From positions 13,950,001-14,014,000 of the forward strand of contig JBHGNT010000012.1 of the NCBI GenBank assembly GCA_043228905.1: a stretch of 64,000 nt of DNA, written 5' to 3'. Under the pieces are notes generated by a model. That model made no database searches. It was not told where the DNA came from and saw only the letters and a list, made by a program, of their open reading frames with translations. Source of the DNA: Azolla caroliniana (lineage: Eukaryota; Polypodiophyta). The translations under genes and the position numbers were made by a program. This document shows, piece by piece, positions 21,137 through 31,687 of this stretch (position 1 is its first letter; every line of letters begins with the position of its first letter).

Positions 21137-21779
21137 TGTCATGAAGAAAACCGTCCACGAGCGGAATCGGTGCGCCGGAGCATAGGAACCGGCTCTTCAT
21201 GCACGCGCGCCTTGTGTTGTACATAGGAGAGAATTAGGGACATGGAAGATCCTAGGTAGGTAGATTCGGTAGGTAAGAAGTTAATAGGAAACGGCTCCCA
21301 TCTTGCCTAATAAAAGGAGGGGGACGAGGAGGAGGAAGGGATCGCGGAGAGTCGAGGACGAAGTGCTGTCGGTTTGTGGGCGAAGGCTTCTTTCTCTCTC
21401 TGGCTCTTCCAAACTCCATAGCTTCTTTCTGCGCAGGTTTCGGGAGGCTCGCGCTGCTCTAAGGAATGCCTGAGTGCTTCCGGCCGCACCTCCAACCTAC
21501 TCTTTCCTTTCTGTGCGTTTATGAACAGGCATCGGCATCTGTTCGCCGGCCTGTTCGGTTGTAACCGACTTCGTGTTTTGTTGTTTGTTTTTGTTAATAC
21601 ATACATACATTCGTGTCTCTCTGTGTCGCTATCCCACTCGCGTCTTTGTGTCGAAGGGCCGTGTCCCTGTGAATCTGCTCTCGCCCGTAGCGGGTCTCTT
21701 CTCCTTTCTCTCTTGCCCTTCGGTACAGGACCCCCGAGGTCCCGCCTCATTCCACGCATCCGCGAGGAATACCTCGACA
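21137..21779 (+). repeat. 5' LTR of element B
   Basis: 643 bp, TGTCATGAAG to ACCTCGACA. Same length as the 3' LTR. Ends with the family signature 'aggacccccgaggtcccgcc'. A weak TATA-like TAATAAAA occurs at about 21308. Confidence 0.95.
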
Positions 21780-21782
21780 TCT

Positions 21783-21799
21783 TGGTGAACCCGACGTGA
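21783..21799 (+). other. Primer-binding site, tRNA-Trp type
   Basis: TGGTGAACCCGACGTGA begins three bases after the LTR. It is the reverse complement of TCACGTCGGGTTCACCA, which is how I recall plant tRNA-Trp(CCA) ending. The same site follows the D LTR (31647) and, with two changes, the E LTR (32507). Confidence 0.8.
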
Positions 21800-21822
21800 A
21801 AGAGGCGGCAGAAGAGCAGAAG

Positions 21823-23949
21823 ATGAAAGGGTCAGATCTTGCGGAGGCCATGGCTTCGGCCGTGGATCGGATACTGAGCGCACGCGAGGGCTCCGGCGCC
21901 CTCAACAGAGCCATTGAGGCGGTCGTCGGTACGATCGGCAGGATCAGCGGAAAGGATGCCACGAAGTATTTGGCGTCCTACGGGGCAGAAATGCTGATGC
22001 GGGACATTCCAGAAGAGAGGCGTCTTGCCGGGTTCCCTCGAGTGGCGATGCCGAGCATCCATGCGGAGGTGCTCGAGGTGCGGGCGGAGAGCCGTACCTG
22101 GGAGGAGTTCGAAGGTCGACTCCTAGAAAAATACGGGCTGGACGACGTGCTCCGGCTTTCGAAACGGGACTTCATGGAGTGGGTGGAGTCCCCCGGCAAG
22201 GGAAGAAACGCGTCGGCACTCCGCCGGGAGTTTGAAGAACGCTTTGCGCGCCTTTCCGCGCTTGACCGAACCATTCTGGATACGAGTCGGGTCCTACTGT
22301 TCGTCAAGTCGGTGGACGAGCGGGACCGGGATCAAGTCGGCTCCTTGCTGGAAACCGAAGACGGGCTGACGACCGACTAGGCTGCGGTTAAGAGAGTCTG
22401 TGGCCGTTTCGACAAACGGCGAGAATGGGCTGATAACGGGGCGGCCGGTGCGGGCTCTGTCACAGCAAGGAGGCTTGAACCGGAACCACAAGAGCGAAGG
22501 ACAGAAGCCCGGGAGTGGCTCGAAACCGGGTCGGCTCCGACCGGCATGGTCAGTGGCTCGTCCGAAGGAGTAGCGCTAGAGGAGTTGACACGGGCGATAA
22601 AGGATCTCCAGATCGCCCAGACTCGAAGGGAAGGCGGCGAACCGGCTCGTGACCGACGGCCGGTAGCAGGGAACAGGTGCATGTGGTGCGACGAGGTCGG
22701 CCACATCCGGAAGGACTGCGGCGATTTCGCAGAAGCGTTGAGGAACCGGGTGGTATACCTGTGGGAAGGCCGGGTTCACGCCGGCGACACCAGAAGGGCC
22801 CTGAACGGAAACGACGGGCGAGGAGGAATGAAGAGACTGATGGAAGAGGCAGCGGCCCGACATGTGGAGGCCATCCACTACTTGGCGTCGGCCGGCATTC
22901 GGGTCGGGGGCAGCGAGGCCCGAAAGGAGGGCAAAGACGGATTTTGGTCGGCAATGTTGGAAGGTCTTGCCGGCGCACGGCTAAGGAAAGATGAAACGGA
23001 CCGCGCTGAGAGACGGGTCCGGGAAATAACCGGGTGGAGCGATCCGGTTGAGGAGAAGACGGGCTTCGTAGAAGCCACCTGCCGGAACTACGAGGCTTTG
23101 GTAGAAGACAAACGAGTGGGGAAAGCCGGAGCGGCCGGGCCCTCACAACGGTACGAGACACGATTCAGGCAACGATGGAACGATGCCGGTGGGTCCAGCT
23201 CGCAAGATAACCCCAGGAAGGGCAGATACTGACTGGGGACGGAAATAGAAAGGACTACGGACCTACGAAAGGTCCTAGAAGAACGGATCCTCGACAGCAA
23301 AGTGGAGCTGTCATTGCGAGAGGTGCTAGGGATCGCCAAGAAGAAGTTCCACGACTCCATTGTGGACTTGGTGAAACGGAAGAGGCTGTCGACGGAGACA
23401 GAATCGGAGAGATCGGTGGAGGTGCGGACGATGCACATCGACGACTCGGCGCTGGCAGATGAGTGAGCGGAGAGCCACTATTCGAGGCCACACTGAGCCC
23501 GAGCGACCACGGAGACCCCGGTGAAGATCGGAGATGTTCAGGAACCGGTGGTGGCGTTGGTGGACCACGGTTCGGAAATAAACCTAATGTCCATGGACTT
23601 CTATAAGAAGGGAAAGTGGCCGATCAACACCAGGCACGGGTGGAAGATACGGGCGGCGACGCGCGCCACCGAGGAACTGCACGGGGCCTGCCCGAACGTG
23701 CGAGTCAAGATCGGCGACGTCGAGATTGACCAGCACTTCTTCGTACAGGAGACGTCCTCGCACCCGGTCATATTAGGGGAACCATACATCACGGCGGCGC
23801 AAATGGAGACCAAGGTGCATGACAACGGTTCGGCCTACGCGAGGGTCAAAAGCCAGGACGGGCGCCATTCGGTCCAATTTCTGACGGTACGACCGAACCA
23901 CGAGCGAAACCGCGAATCCCTCGGTGGTGAGAACCGGGAGGATTTTTAG
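21823..23949 (+). pseudogene. gag: Gag-protease of element B
   Basis: Frame of 709 codons including the final stop, starting MKGSDLAEAM at the ATG 24 bp after the primer site. Four premature stops (22378, 23230, 23464, 23494) fall in this one frame, some where element E has Trp. Gag includes a zinc knuckle CMWCDEVGHIRKDC. A segment near 23240-23400 (RKVLEERILDSKVELS, then EVLGIAKKKFHDS) lies between gag and protease. The protease site is ALVDHGSEINLMS, with His where Ser/Thr is usual. The frame ends at GATTTTTAG, as in E and G. Confidence 0.9.
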
Positions 23950-26900
23950 AGAGGGTTGCCGAGGCGTGGGGCCGAGACAGCCCGGACACTCCGGAAAGAC
24001 CCCACAGCTGTACGATAGAACCGAAACCGAAGGAACCCTGTACGATAGGTAGGAAATTTTGCTTCTCCGACAACGGAGGATGTATGATAGTCGGCATCGT
24101 TGGCCGAGAAAAGACAAGGGCGGAAGTACGACTTCGAGCGTGCGGAGTTCTCGGCCCGAACGAGGAAATCAACGGAGCCGTGGAGGCGGTCTCCTTCGAC
24201 GACACCTTGGGGATGCCGAGGAAGGTAGCCGGAGAAGACCTTAACGAAGACCGGACGATACCGGTATGTTCCGAAGAGATGCACGAAGTCATCGCGAACT
24301 TCAGCCAAGGACTCCGGTCAGATCAGACGGCCCGAGTCGGCACGAAGTACAAGACTGTGGACCGGAAGGTAAGGCCAGTCGCGGCACCCTTACCGGAGGG
24401 CAGCGAGTCCCGAATCAGAGGGGTTGCGTCGGACCCCAGTTTACGAGATCCGGCCTGCATAGGACACACCTTCACCGACGGGACGCTCCGGGAGCTCAAG
24501 ATCGGTGGGGGCGGGTTCCTACTGCCGGCGGAGGAAGACCGGTTTCGGAGAATGCTCGGAAGGCACAGGAAAGCCTTCGCATTTTCGCCGGAAGAGATAG
24601 GGTGCGTAGACCTGACAATCGTGGAGCCGATGGTGATATTCACGGTACCGCATGTGCCGTGGAATCTCAAGCCGATTCCGGTACCAAGAGCTCACATCCC
24701 GGAGTTGATGGAGCTACTGAGGCAGAAAGTCGATATGGGTATTCTCGAACCGTCGAGCGCACCATACTCGAACCGATGGTTTACCGTACCAAAGAAAAAC
24801 GGAACATTGCGCTTCATTCAAGACCTGCAGCCGGTCAACAGAGTGACCATTCAGAACGCAGGGATCAGACCGACCATAGACGAGTTCGCGGAGGCCTTCG
24901 CCGGAAGGTCGATTTATTCGGTCGGTGATCTGTACTCGGGGTACGACCAGTTCCAGCTAGCCGTGGAGAGCAGGGACATTACGACGATGCGAACTCCCCT
25001 CGGCCTAGTGCGAATGTGTACCCTGCCACAAGGAGGGACCAACTCGGTGGCCCACATGGTGAATGCAATGAACAAGGTACTGAGGGATTGCATTCCGAAC
25101 ATCACCATGCCATTTCTAGACGACATCCCGATCAAGGGGTGCCCGGTGGAAGAGAAGGACGCAACACTCGGACCGGACGGATGCCGGCGATTCGTGGCAA
25201 CACACATCGACGACTGCGAGAAGGTGCTACAGAGGCTAGAGGATGCGAGGCTCACCTTCTCCGGGGAGAAATCGGCCTTCGGGCAATCAGAGATCCTGGT
25301 GGTCGGACACCGATGTGGACCATATGGCCGGAAGCCGTCTCCGGCAAAGGTAGAAGCCATCTCCGCGATGAAGACCGACTGTAGCTCGGTTACGGAAGTT
25401 CGGAGGTTCCTGGGGGCGTGCGCGTTCTACCACATATGGATCCCGCATTACGCCCACGTTGCAAAGCCGCTATACGGGTTGCTGAAAAAGGGGCGAAAAT
25501 TCGAGTGGCGAGATGACCACACGGAATCGGTCCGGAAGCTAAAGGAAGCTCTTGCGGCAGCACCGGCGCTCCGGAAGGCTGTCTACGAGAAGGACCATGC
25601 CATTTCTAGACGACATCCCGATCAAGGGATGCCCGGTGGAAGAGAAGGACGCAACACTCGGACCGGACGGATGCCGGCGATTCGTGGCAACACACATCGA
25701 CGACTGCGAGAAGGTGCTACAGAGGCTAGAGGATGCGAGGCTCACCTTCTCCGGGGAGAAATCGGCCTTCGGGCAATCAGAGATCCTGGTGGTCGGACAC
25801 CTATGTGGACCATATGGCCGGAAGCCGTCTCCGACAAAGGTAGAAGCCATCTCCGCAATGAAGACCGACTGTAGCTCGGTTACGGAAGTTCGGAGGTTCC
25901 TGGGGGCGTGCGCGTTCTACCACATATGGATCCCGCATTACGCCCACGTTGCAGAGCCGCTACACGGGTTGCTGAAAAAGGGGCGAAAATTCGAGTGGCG
26001 AGACGACCACACGGAGTCGGTCCGGAAGCTAAAGGAAGCTCTTGCGGCAGCACCGACGCTCCGGAAGGTTGTCTACGAGAAGGATACCCCGGTATACATA
26101 ACGGTGGATACGAGCCCGATCGGGATCGGATGGGTCGTCAACCAAGAAGACAAGGACGGCATTCGGTTCCCGATCCGATTCGGCGCGAAGGTCCTCAGTG
26201 AGCAACAACAAGGGTACGCCCAGGTTAAACGCGAACTCTGGGGTATCGTTTCGGTAGTAAAGGCCGACAAAGACTACCTGATCGGGACGGAAGTGATCAT
26301 CGAGACGGATTGCCTGCCAATTCTCGGCATGGTTTCCGGATGCGCGACACCGGACCTGGCGATGCTCAGGTGGATAGCATACATCAAGTCCCTGGACCCG
26401 GAAATACGACACATTTCCGGAAAGGACAACGCCATGGCCGACATGCTTTCGAGGGCGAGGTTTGATGACGAGGGCGGCATGGTTTCGGAGGACGAAGAAG
26501 TCGGCGTGGACTTCTTCGAGGCAGCGTACGTGACGACCGATGGGACGAGCACTCCGGCGCTTAACGGCTTCGACGAGATTAAGTACGACGGCGAGTGGCT
26601 CCAGATCGGTGGGTTTCTAAGGACAATGATGCCGGATGCGTCATGGACGAAGGACGAGTCCAACCGGATCCGGAAGAAAGCTTACCGATTCTTTCTCCGG
26701 GACGGATACTTATGGAAGCACCCGAAGAAGAGGAACGGCGTCCCGCTCCCGGTGGTGGCGATGAAGGAAGAACAGGAGGAGCTGCTGATGGCCTACCACG
26801 ACAGCCCTTGGGCTGGTCACCATGGAACGTGGGCCACGTTCGAGAAGATAAAGGGGAAGTACTGGTGGCCGGGACTGTACCGGGACGTGCATCGGTTCGT

Positions 26901-27933
26901 GACAACTTGCGAGAGCTGCCAGATGCACTCCATAGTTCGGCATTAGGACGAGCTTCACCCTACGTACCCTCCGACCATCCACTTCAAATGGATGGTAGAT
27001 CTGGTGACGATGCCGATGGGCGTAGGACAGATGCGGTATCTGGTCCTGGCTCGGGAAGATCTGACGAACTAGGTGGAAGGCCGAGCCCTTCAGAACAAAA
27101 CGACCGCGGCCGTATGTTGGTTCCTGATCGAGGACGTGATATGCCGGTACGGGTGCGTCAGGGAGATTGTGGCTGATCGCGGGGAGTTGGACGCCGAAGA
27201 GGCCGAAGAGTTGTTCGACCGGCTAGGAGTCAAGCTCTCGCTTACCACTGCGTACAATCCGGAGGCGAATGGGAAGGTGGAGCTCGGACACGGACCGATT
27301 GTCAAGGCGTTAGTTCGGGCATGCGGGGGGCAAGTCGGGAACTGGCCGCGGCTGCTGCCTTACGCGTTGTGGGCTGACCGAACTACGCACAGTTCGGTAA
27401 CCGGATTCATGCCGGCAGAACTCATGTTTGGGCAGAAGCCGGTCATGCCGATGGAACGTACGATCTCCTCATGGGCAACCGTAGGCTGGAGAGACGAGAT
27501 GAGCCGGGAGGAACTGTTGGCGGCGCGTATACGACAGCTCGAGCGAAGACCGGAGGACGTGGAGCAGGCTGCGGAAAAGCTTCGGGAAGCAAGGATGAGG
27601 AACAAAGCTCGGTTCGACCGAACGCATCGGCTCCGACCGAAGAAGATCGAGGAAGGCGACTGGGTGCTAGTCTACGACAGCAGCCTCGACAACCAGCACC
27701 GAGCGACACGGAAGTTCGCAAGAAGGTGGTTCGGGCCTTACGTGGTACAAAGCGCCAACGACAACGGGACATACCATCTGGCGGAACTCGACGGCACGAG
27801 AATGGCGATACCGGTATCTGGGAAGCGGATCAAAGCGTTCAAGAAGCGTCACGACGACGAGCCGGATCCGGTTAACCTGGACCGGAACGACGAACGATCC
27901 GAAACCGAGGAAGAACCGACGGGCAGGGAATGA
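23947..27933 (+). pseudogene. pol: Pol (RT, RNase H, integrase) of element B
   Basis: Lies in the -1 frame relative to gag and is open back through the gag stop, so expression by frameshifting is likely. The ATG used by E and G (MGRKF) is ATA here. RT motifs: APYSNRWFTVPKKNG, YSVGDLYSGYDQFQLA, LPQGGTNSVAHM and catalytic MPFLDDIPIKGC, then a tandem repeat that shifts the frame at about 25594. RNase H: VDTSPIGIGW, KRELWG, IETDCLPIL, KDNAMADMLSR. Integrase: HDSPWAGHHGTW...CESC zinc site, MVDLVTMP, VADRGELDA, PEANGKVELGHG, and WFGPYVV as GPY/F. Stops at 26944 and 27070. It ends near 27933, 60 bp before the purine tract. Confidence 0.9.
25105..26084 (+). repeat. Tandem 490-bp duplication inside B reverse transcriptase
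   Basis: Two direct copies (about 25105-25594 and 25595-26084), each from the CCATTTCTAGACGACATC active-site region to the start of RNase H, about 98% alike. 490 is not a multiple of three, so the second copy is out of frame with the first. Confidence 0.95.
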
Positions 27934-27994
27934 AGGCTGGACCGGTTTTCTCCATCCCAACTCAGTTTGGCGCATGCCGGTGGATGCGCGGTTA

Positions 27995-28006
27995 GGTGGG
28001 GGCGGA
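27995..28006 (+). other. Polypurine tract of element B
   Basis: GGTGGGGGCGGA immediately before the 3' LTR start TGTCGTGAAG; one base different from the tract of the sister copies. Confidence 0.85.
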
Positions 28007-28649
28007 TGTCGTGAAGAAAACCGTCCACGAGCGGAATCGGTGCGCCGGAGCATAGGAACCGGCTCTTCATGCACGCACGCCTTGTGTTGTACATAGGAGA
28101 GAATTAGGGACATGGAAGATCCTAGGTAGGTAGATTTGATAGGTAAGAAGTTAATAGGAAACGGCTCCCTTCTTGCCTAATAAAAGGAGGGGGACGAGGA
28201 GGAGGAAGGGATCGCGGAGAGTCGAGGACGAAGTGCTGTCGGTTTGTGGGCGAAGACTTCTTTCTCTCTCTGGCTCTTCCAAACTCCATAGCTTCTTTCT
28301 GCGCAGGTTTCGGGAGGCTCGCGCTGCTCTAAGGAATGCCCGAGTGCTTCCGGCAGCACCTCCAACCTACTCTTTCCTTTCTGTGCGTTTACGAATAGGC
28401 ATCGGCATCTGTTCGCCGGCCTGTTCGGTTGTAACCGACTTCGTGTTTTGTTGTTTGTTTTTGTTAATACATACATACATTCGTGTCTCTCTGTGTCGCT
28501 GTCCCACTCGCGTCTTTGTGTCGAAGGGCCGTGTCCCTGTGAATCTGCTCTCGCCCGTAGCGGGTCTCTTCTCCTTTCTCTCTTGCCCTTCGGTACAGGA
28601 CCCCCGAGGTCCCGCCTCATTCCACGCATCCGCGAGGAATACCTCGACA
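28007..28649 (+). repeat. 3' LTR of element B
   Basis: 643 bp, same boundaries as the 5' LTR. The next bases (ACGTT) restart the copia O protease codons. Confidence 0.95.
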
Positions 28650-28653
28650 ACGT

Positions 28654-29660
28654 TATTTGAGTCAGAGGCACTAGTTGAATGATTTGCTGACATCGAGTGT
28701 GCTCACTACGAACATTCTGCTACGATCATCGTAGTCGGAATTCGTAGCGTAATTCGTAAAAATTCCACTATGATTGTTGTAGTCGGAATTCGAAGCGTAG
28801 TTCGTGAGCTGTTGGCTAGTTGAAGCCAAGTCTCATACTTTTTTCCGGCACTCCTCTTCATAGTGACCGAGTTTTCCGTAGTATCCGCATTTGATTGGGT
28901 TATTACGATTGCTTGGTCCGGCATGATGACTCCCCCTTTTTCCGAACTCTCTTGGATTGTTCTTGTCCGCTTGCCATTGGTGAGAGTTACGCTCTTGAGT
29001 CTGCTGACCATGACGGCCTTGTCCGAGCCGACCTCTATTTCCACGGCCGAAATTTCTTCTGTCATCCGACTAGGAGTAGAGCATCTGACCCTCTGGTGCA
29101 TTGCTCCTCTATTGGGTGTGATTTTCCTCAACCAACAATATTGACGGGAGATCGAAAAAGGTGGGAGGATTCTCTCTTGCGAGGACGGCGGATCTTATTG
29201 CGTTGAATCGAGGTGCCAAGCCTCTGAGGCATATCTGTGCCATTTCTTCGTCGTCAATGCCAACATTGATCGACCCGAGGGCATCGCACAACTCCTTGAT
29301 CTTCAAGGCGTAGCTGCCGATTGACATGTCCCTTTGTTGAATGCCATTCAACTCTTGACGAAGCTGGAGCTTGTGGGCAGCCGTATTGGCCCATGCTTCT
29401 TTCGGTGGTTTTGCCTCTCGAATATAGCCAAGCATGTGATCATGTAGGCATTATGCATGGCAGTACAACACACGGCTTGCAGCCTGCTCCCACGCTGGGT
29501 AGTCGACGTGTGTTGGGTTGGGTTGCGTTTCGTTAGTTCCTTCAATATAGCTCCAATATCCTTGTTCAACAAGGTACTCATGCATCTTGTACTCCCAAGA
29601 TGCGAAATTTGTCTTGTTGAGCTTCTCTGTAGGAAGAGTGCTTCCCATATGAGTATTCAT
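28654..29660 (-). pseudogene. Copia O gag and protease N-terminal part
   Basis: Minus strand from ATG at 29660 (MNTHMGSTLPTEKLNKTNF) through a UBN2-like copia gag (KEAWANTAAHKLQLRQEL, MSIGSYALKIKELCDALGS) and a zinc knuckle CGYYGKLGHYEEEC, in which the second Cys is Tyr. A short tandem repeat (RTTLRIPTTTIIVE, RITLRIPTTMIVAE) follows. Stops at about 29450, 29105 and 28720 break it. After 28654 the protein continues, across gypsy B, into VWFVDSGAS at 21132. Confidence 0.85.
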
Positions 29661-29749
29661 AGTGATTTCTTCTCTATTAATAAGCCGGTTCTGTTGATCG
29701 TCAGCGTGTACCACAACACGGTCGAATAGATTCAATTAAGCAACCACAC

Positions 29750-29761
29750 GCTCTGATACCA
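29750..29761 (-). other. Primer-binding site of copia O (initiator-Met type)
   Basis: TGGTATCAGAGC on the minus strand directly after the LTR end TTTACA, the standard primer site of plant copia elements. Confidence 0.9.
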
Positions 29762-30043
29762 TGTAAAGAAATGGAGTTGGTGGTATAATGCAATAGAAGA
29801 TAATTGAGTGAGTGAGTGAGTGTGTGTGTGTGTACACAACAAACAGAGAGAGAGAGGGGGGGGGGGAGCTCTTAACAAGAAAACTGTATATTATGTCCAA
29901 CAGTAACTAAGTTACAAGGGGTTGGTTTAAATACCAACTAAACTAGGGCAAGTGCCCTTTCTACTATTTACAAAACTAGCCTGGTATGACCATAAGCTAG
30001 TGTGAAACCTATTACTATGGGAAGTTGAGTTCGACTCTCAACA
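29762..30043 (-). repeat. 5' LTR of copia O
   Basis: 282 bp. On the minus strand it starts with the common copia opening TGTTGAGAGTCGAACTCAAC and ends TTCTTTACA. It contains a microsatellite block (GAGT and GT repeats, AG repeat and a G run, about 29806-29867). The second AATAT target copy follows at 30044-30048. Confidence 0.9.
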
Positions 30044-30048
30044 AATAT

Positions 30049-30185
30049 ACATCTTCTTGAGTATTCTATTTTCTATGCTATCTATCTTGTGTCTTTCTTC
30101 TCTCCTCTTCTCAAACACACACACAACACACACAACACACATCTCTAACCTATTCTGCCGCACAGAATCACCATCAATTCTTTAC
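30049..30185 (+). repeat. 5' LTR of copia element C, right part
   Basis: Continues the LTR interrupted at 17710 by element O; includes CA-rich simple sequence (about 30114-30143) and ends ATTCTTTACA. Rejoining the two parts gives an LTR of about 350 bp with one AATAT. Confidence 0.8.
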
Positions 30186-30197
30186 ATGGTATTAGTG
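30186..30197 (+). other. Primer-binding site of copia C
   Basis: TGGTATTAGTGC directly after the LTR: the initiator-Met site TGGTATCAGAGC with two changes. Confidence 0.75.
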
Positions 30198-30343
30198 CAC
30201 TTTGGTTGCTCGATCTAGCCCATCCTCCTGTGTTGTGTCTACGCCGACAATTCAAAGAAATCCGACTCATCGTTATCGTAGTGCCGTTACATAGCTCGTG
30301 TTCGAAAGAGACGGAGAAGAAGAAAGAAATCAACATTGGCAAA

Positions 30344-30812
30344 ATGAATACTCAAATGGAGAGCACTCTCCCTAGCGAGAACTTGGACAGAAACAACTTC
30401 ACATCTTGGGAGTACAAGATGCACCAATACCTTGTTGGTCAAGGTTATTGGAGCTACATCAAAGAAGCACAAGAAAATCGACCCAACCCAAAGGACGACG
30501 ACTACTCAACATGGGAGCAAGTAGCGAGTCGAGTAATGTATTGCTTGACGACATGTATTCATGACCACATGCTCGACCACTTTCAAGAAGTGACGACGCC
30601 AAAGGAAGCATGGGAGAATCTAAGGAAGATTTTCACAATCAACACAACCGCAAGAAAGCTTTAACTCAGCCAAGAGTTGAACAATATTGAACAAAGAGAC
30701 ATGTCCATCACAAGATACACCTTGAAGATCAAGGAGCTTTGTAATTCACTCGGCTCAATAAGAGTCAATGTGGAGGATGATGAGACGGTGCAAATATGCC
30801 TCGGCTATCACG
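30344..30812 (+). pseudogene. Copia C gag, truncated
   Basis: Starts MNTQMESTLPSENLDRNNF and is clearly related to the gag of element O (for example SWEYKMHQYLVGQGYWSYI and DMSITRYTLKIKELCNSLGS). A TAA stop at 30662 interrupts it, and after QICL the similarity ends at about 30806-30812. Zinc knuckle, protease and pol are absent. Confidence 0.85.
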
Positions 30813-30895
30813 GATAGATCATAAGCTCAAGAGACTACAAAGAAGATAACCAAATGGTTGAGTGGTATTAACTGAAAGACTCCATAACTGGTGTT

Positions 30896-30923
30896 GTTCA
30901 CCTTGAATTCCTTCAAGGTGAAC
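30896..30923. repeat. Perfect 12-bp inverted repeat, 4-nt loop
   Basis: GTTCACCTTGAA, loop TTCC, then TTCAAGGTGAAC. It would form a stable hairpin in either strand. Confidence 0.8.
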
Positions 30924-31098
30924 TCAACTATTTATACTATGTGGCATGCATACCTGTTGCACGCATGAGAATCTACAATAGAGCATGTAGGTACGCATGC
31001 ATGTGCCAAGTGTAAATAATACAAGGGAGCAACTATGCACAAAATGCTAGTGAAAAACTACAAGGAGAAATTATACACATGATTGTATACTAGATATG

Positions 31099-31163
31099 TT
31101 GGTTAACCCATAACATTTGATTATAACATGGTTATGTCAAGAGTTCGAATCTTGACATTATCC
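31099..31163 (+). other. tRNA-like remnant
   Basis: Plus-strand GTTGGTTAACCC resembles a D-arm/box A, TTTGATTATAAC an anticodon arm and GAGTTCGAATCTTGAC a T-arm/box B, in tRNA order and spacing. It resembles a decayed tRNA-Ile(TAT)-like sequence. Not a functional gene. Confidence 0.4.
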
Positions 31164-31459
31164 CCCCTCCTACGTCGCCTTCCCAAATTTTGCGATGGTT
31201 CCCACGTGGCATCACACATGGGGTAACCCTTCTACAAGAAGAGGTATTGCAACTGTCGACGGTGCCAATTCGAGTCAAGGATTTGGTTGACCTCGTAGTA
31301 TTCCTCCCCTATCATCAATTGCACAGGTGGTGGTGGTGCACAGGTGGTGGTGGTGGGGCCTAACATCCTGGGAGTTGCGAAGCATAATGGGGTTTGAGGA
31401 GGGAGACATGAAAAACATAGTGAATCCGGAAGGGCAAGCCGGAAGGTCTGGTGGGTACA

Positions 31460-31640
31460 CATCTTTGTTTGTTCTGTACATGCGGTTGTGATTCATTCGG
31501 CCGGTAAGCGCCACTTGCCGGAAGCAAGCATTCGCCGGCTCGACCCTCGCGCTCTCTCTCCCCTTGATCTCTTGCACTCCTCGGTCCAAGGCCCCCGCGG
31601 TCCCGCCTTAGTCTCTCTATGTAAGAGAAACAACACGACA
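31460..31640 (+). repeat. LTR end of Trp-family copy D
   Basis: Contains the family signature 'tcggtccaaggcccccg' and ends AACACGACA at 31640, followed by the primer site. The LTR start is unclear; 31200-31460 could also belong to it. Confidence 0.65.
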
Positions 31641-31646
31641 TTAATT

Positions 31647-31663
31647 TGGTGAACCCGACGTGA
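31647..31663 (+). other. Primer-binding site of copy D, tRNA-Trp type
   Basis: TGGTGAACCCGACGTGA, identical to the site in element B. Confidence 0.8.
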
Positions 31664-31687
31664 AAGAAGGTGGCATAGGAGTTGAAG

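Larger units (their letters stand above)
21137..28649 (+). mobile_element. Element B: complete Trp-primed Ty3/gypsy retrotransposon
   Basis: 7.5 kb with two 643-bp LTRs, tRNA-Trp-type primer site, gag-protease, pol and purine tract. It lies within one codon stretch of the copia O protease. Flanks share ACGTT; with canonical TG...CA ends the duplication is the 4 bp ACGT (21133-21136 and 28650-28653). The LTRs differ at about 11 positions by eye (near 1.7%), so B is younger than E. A 490-bp tandem duplication in RT and several stops inactivate it. Confidence 0.95.
17711..30043 (-). mobile_element. Ty1/copia element O (minus), hosting two later insertions
   Basis: Bounded by a perfect 5-bp AATAT duplication (17706-17710 and 30044-30048) inside the LTR of copia C. 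From right to left: full 5' LTR (29762-30043), Met-type primer site, gag, protease, integrase, RT, then only the last 53 bp of a 3' LTR. It contains gypsy B (21137-28649) and solo LTR 19201-19894. Without these it is about 4.1 kb, short for copia because most of RNase H, the purine tract and the 3' LTR are deleted. Confidence 0.9.
30813..31200 (-). repeat. Probable LTR fragment of unknown family
   Basis: No coding potential. On the minus strand there is AGTATAAATAGTTG, a TATA-like box at about 30935, and just downstream of it a perfect 12-bp hairpin (30896-30923). This promoter-like arrangement next to a truncated gag suggests part of an LTR, but I found no matching partner in the window. Confidence 0.3.
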
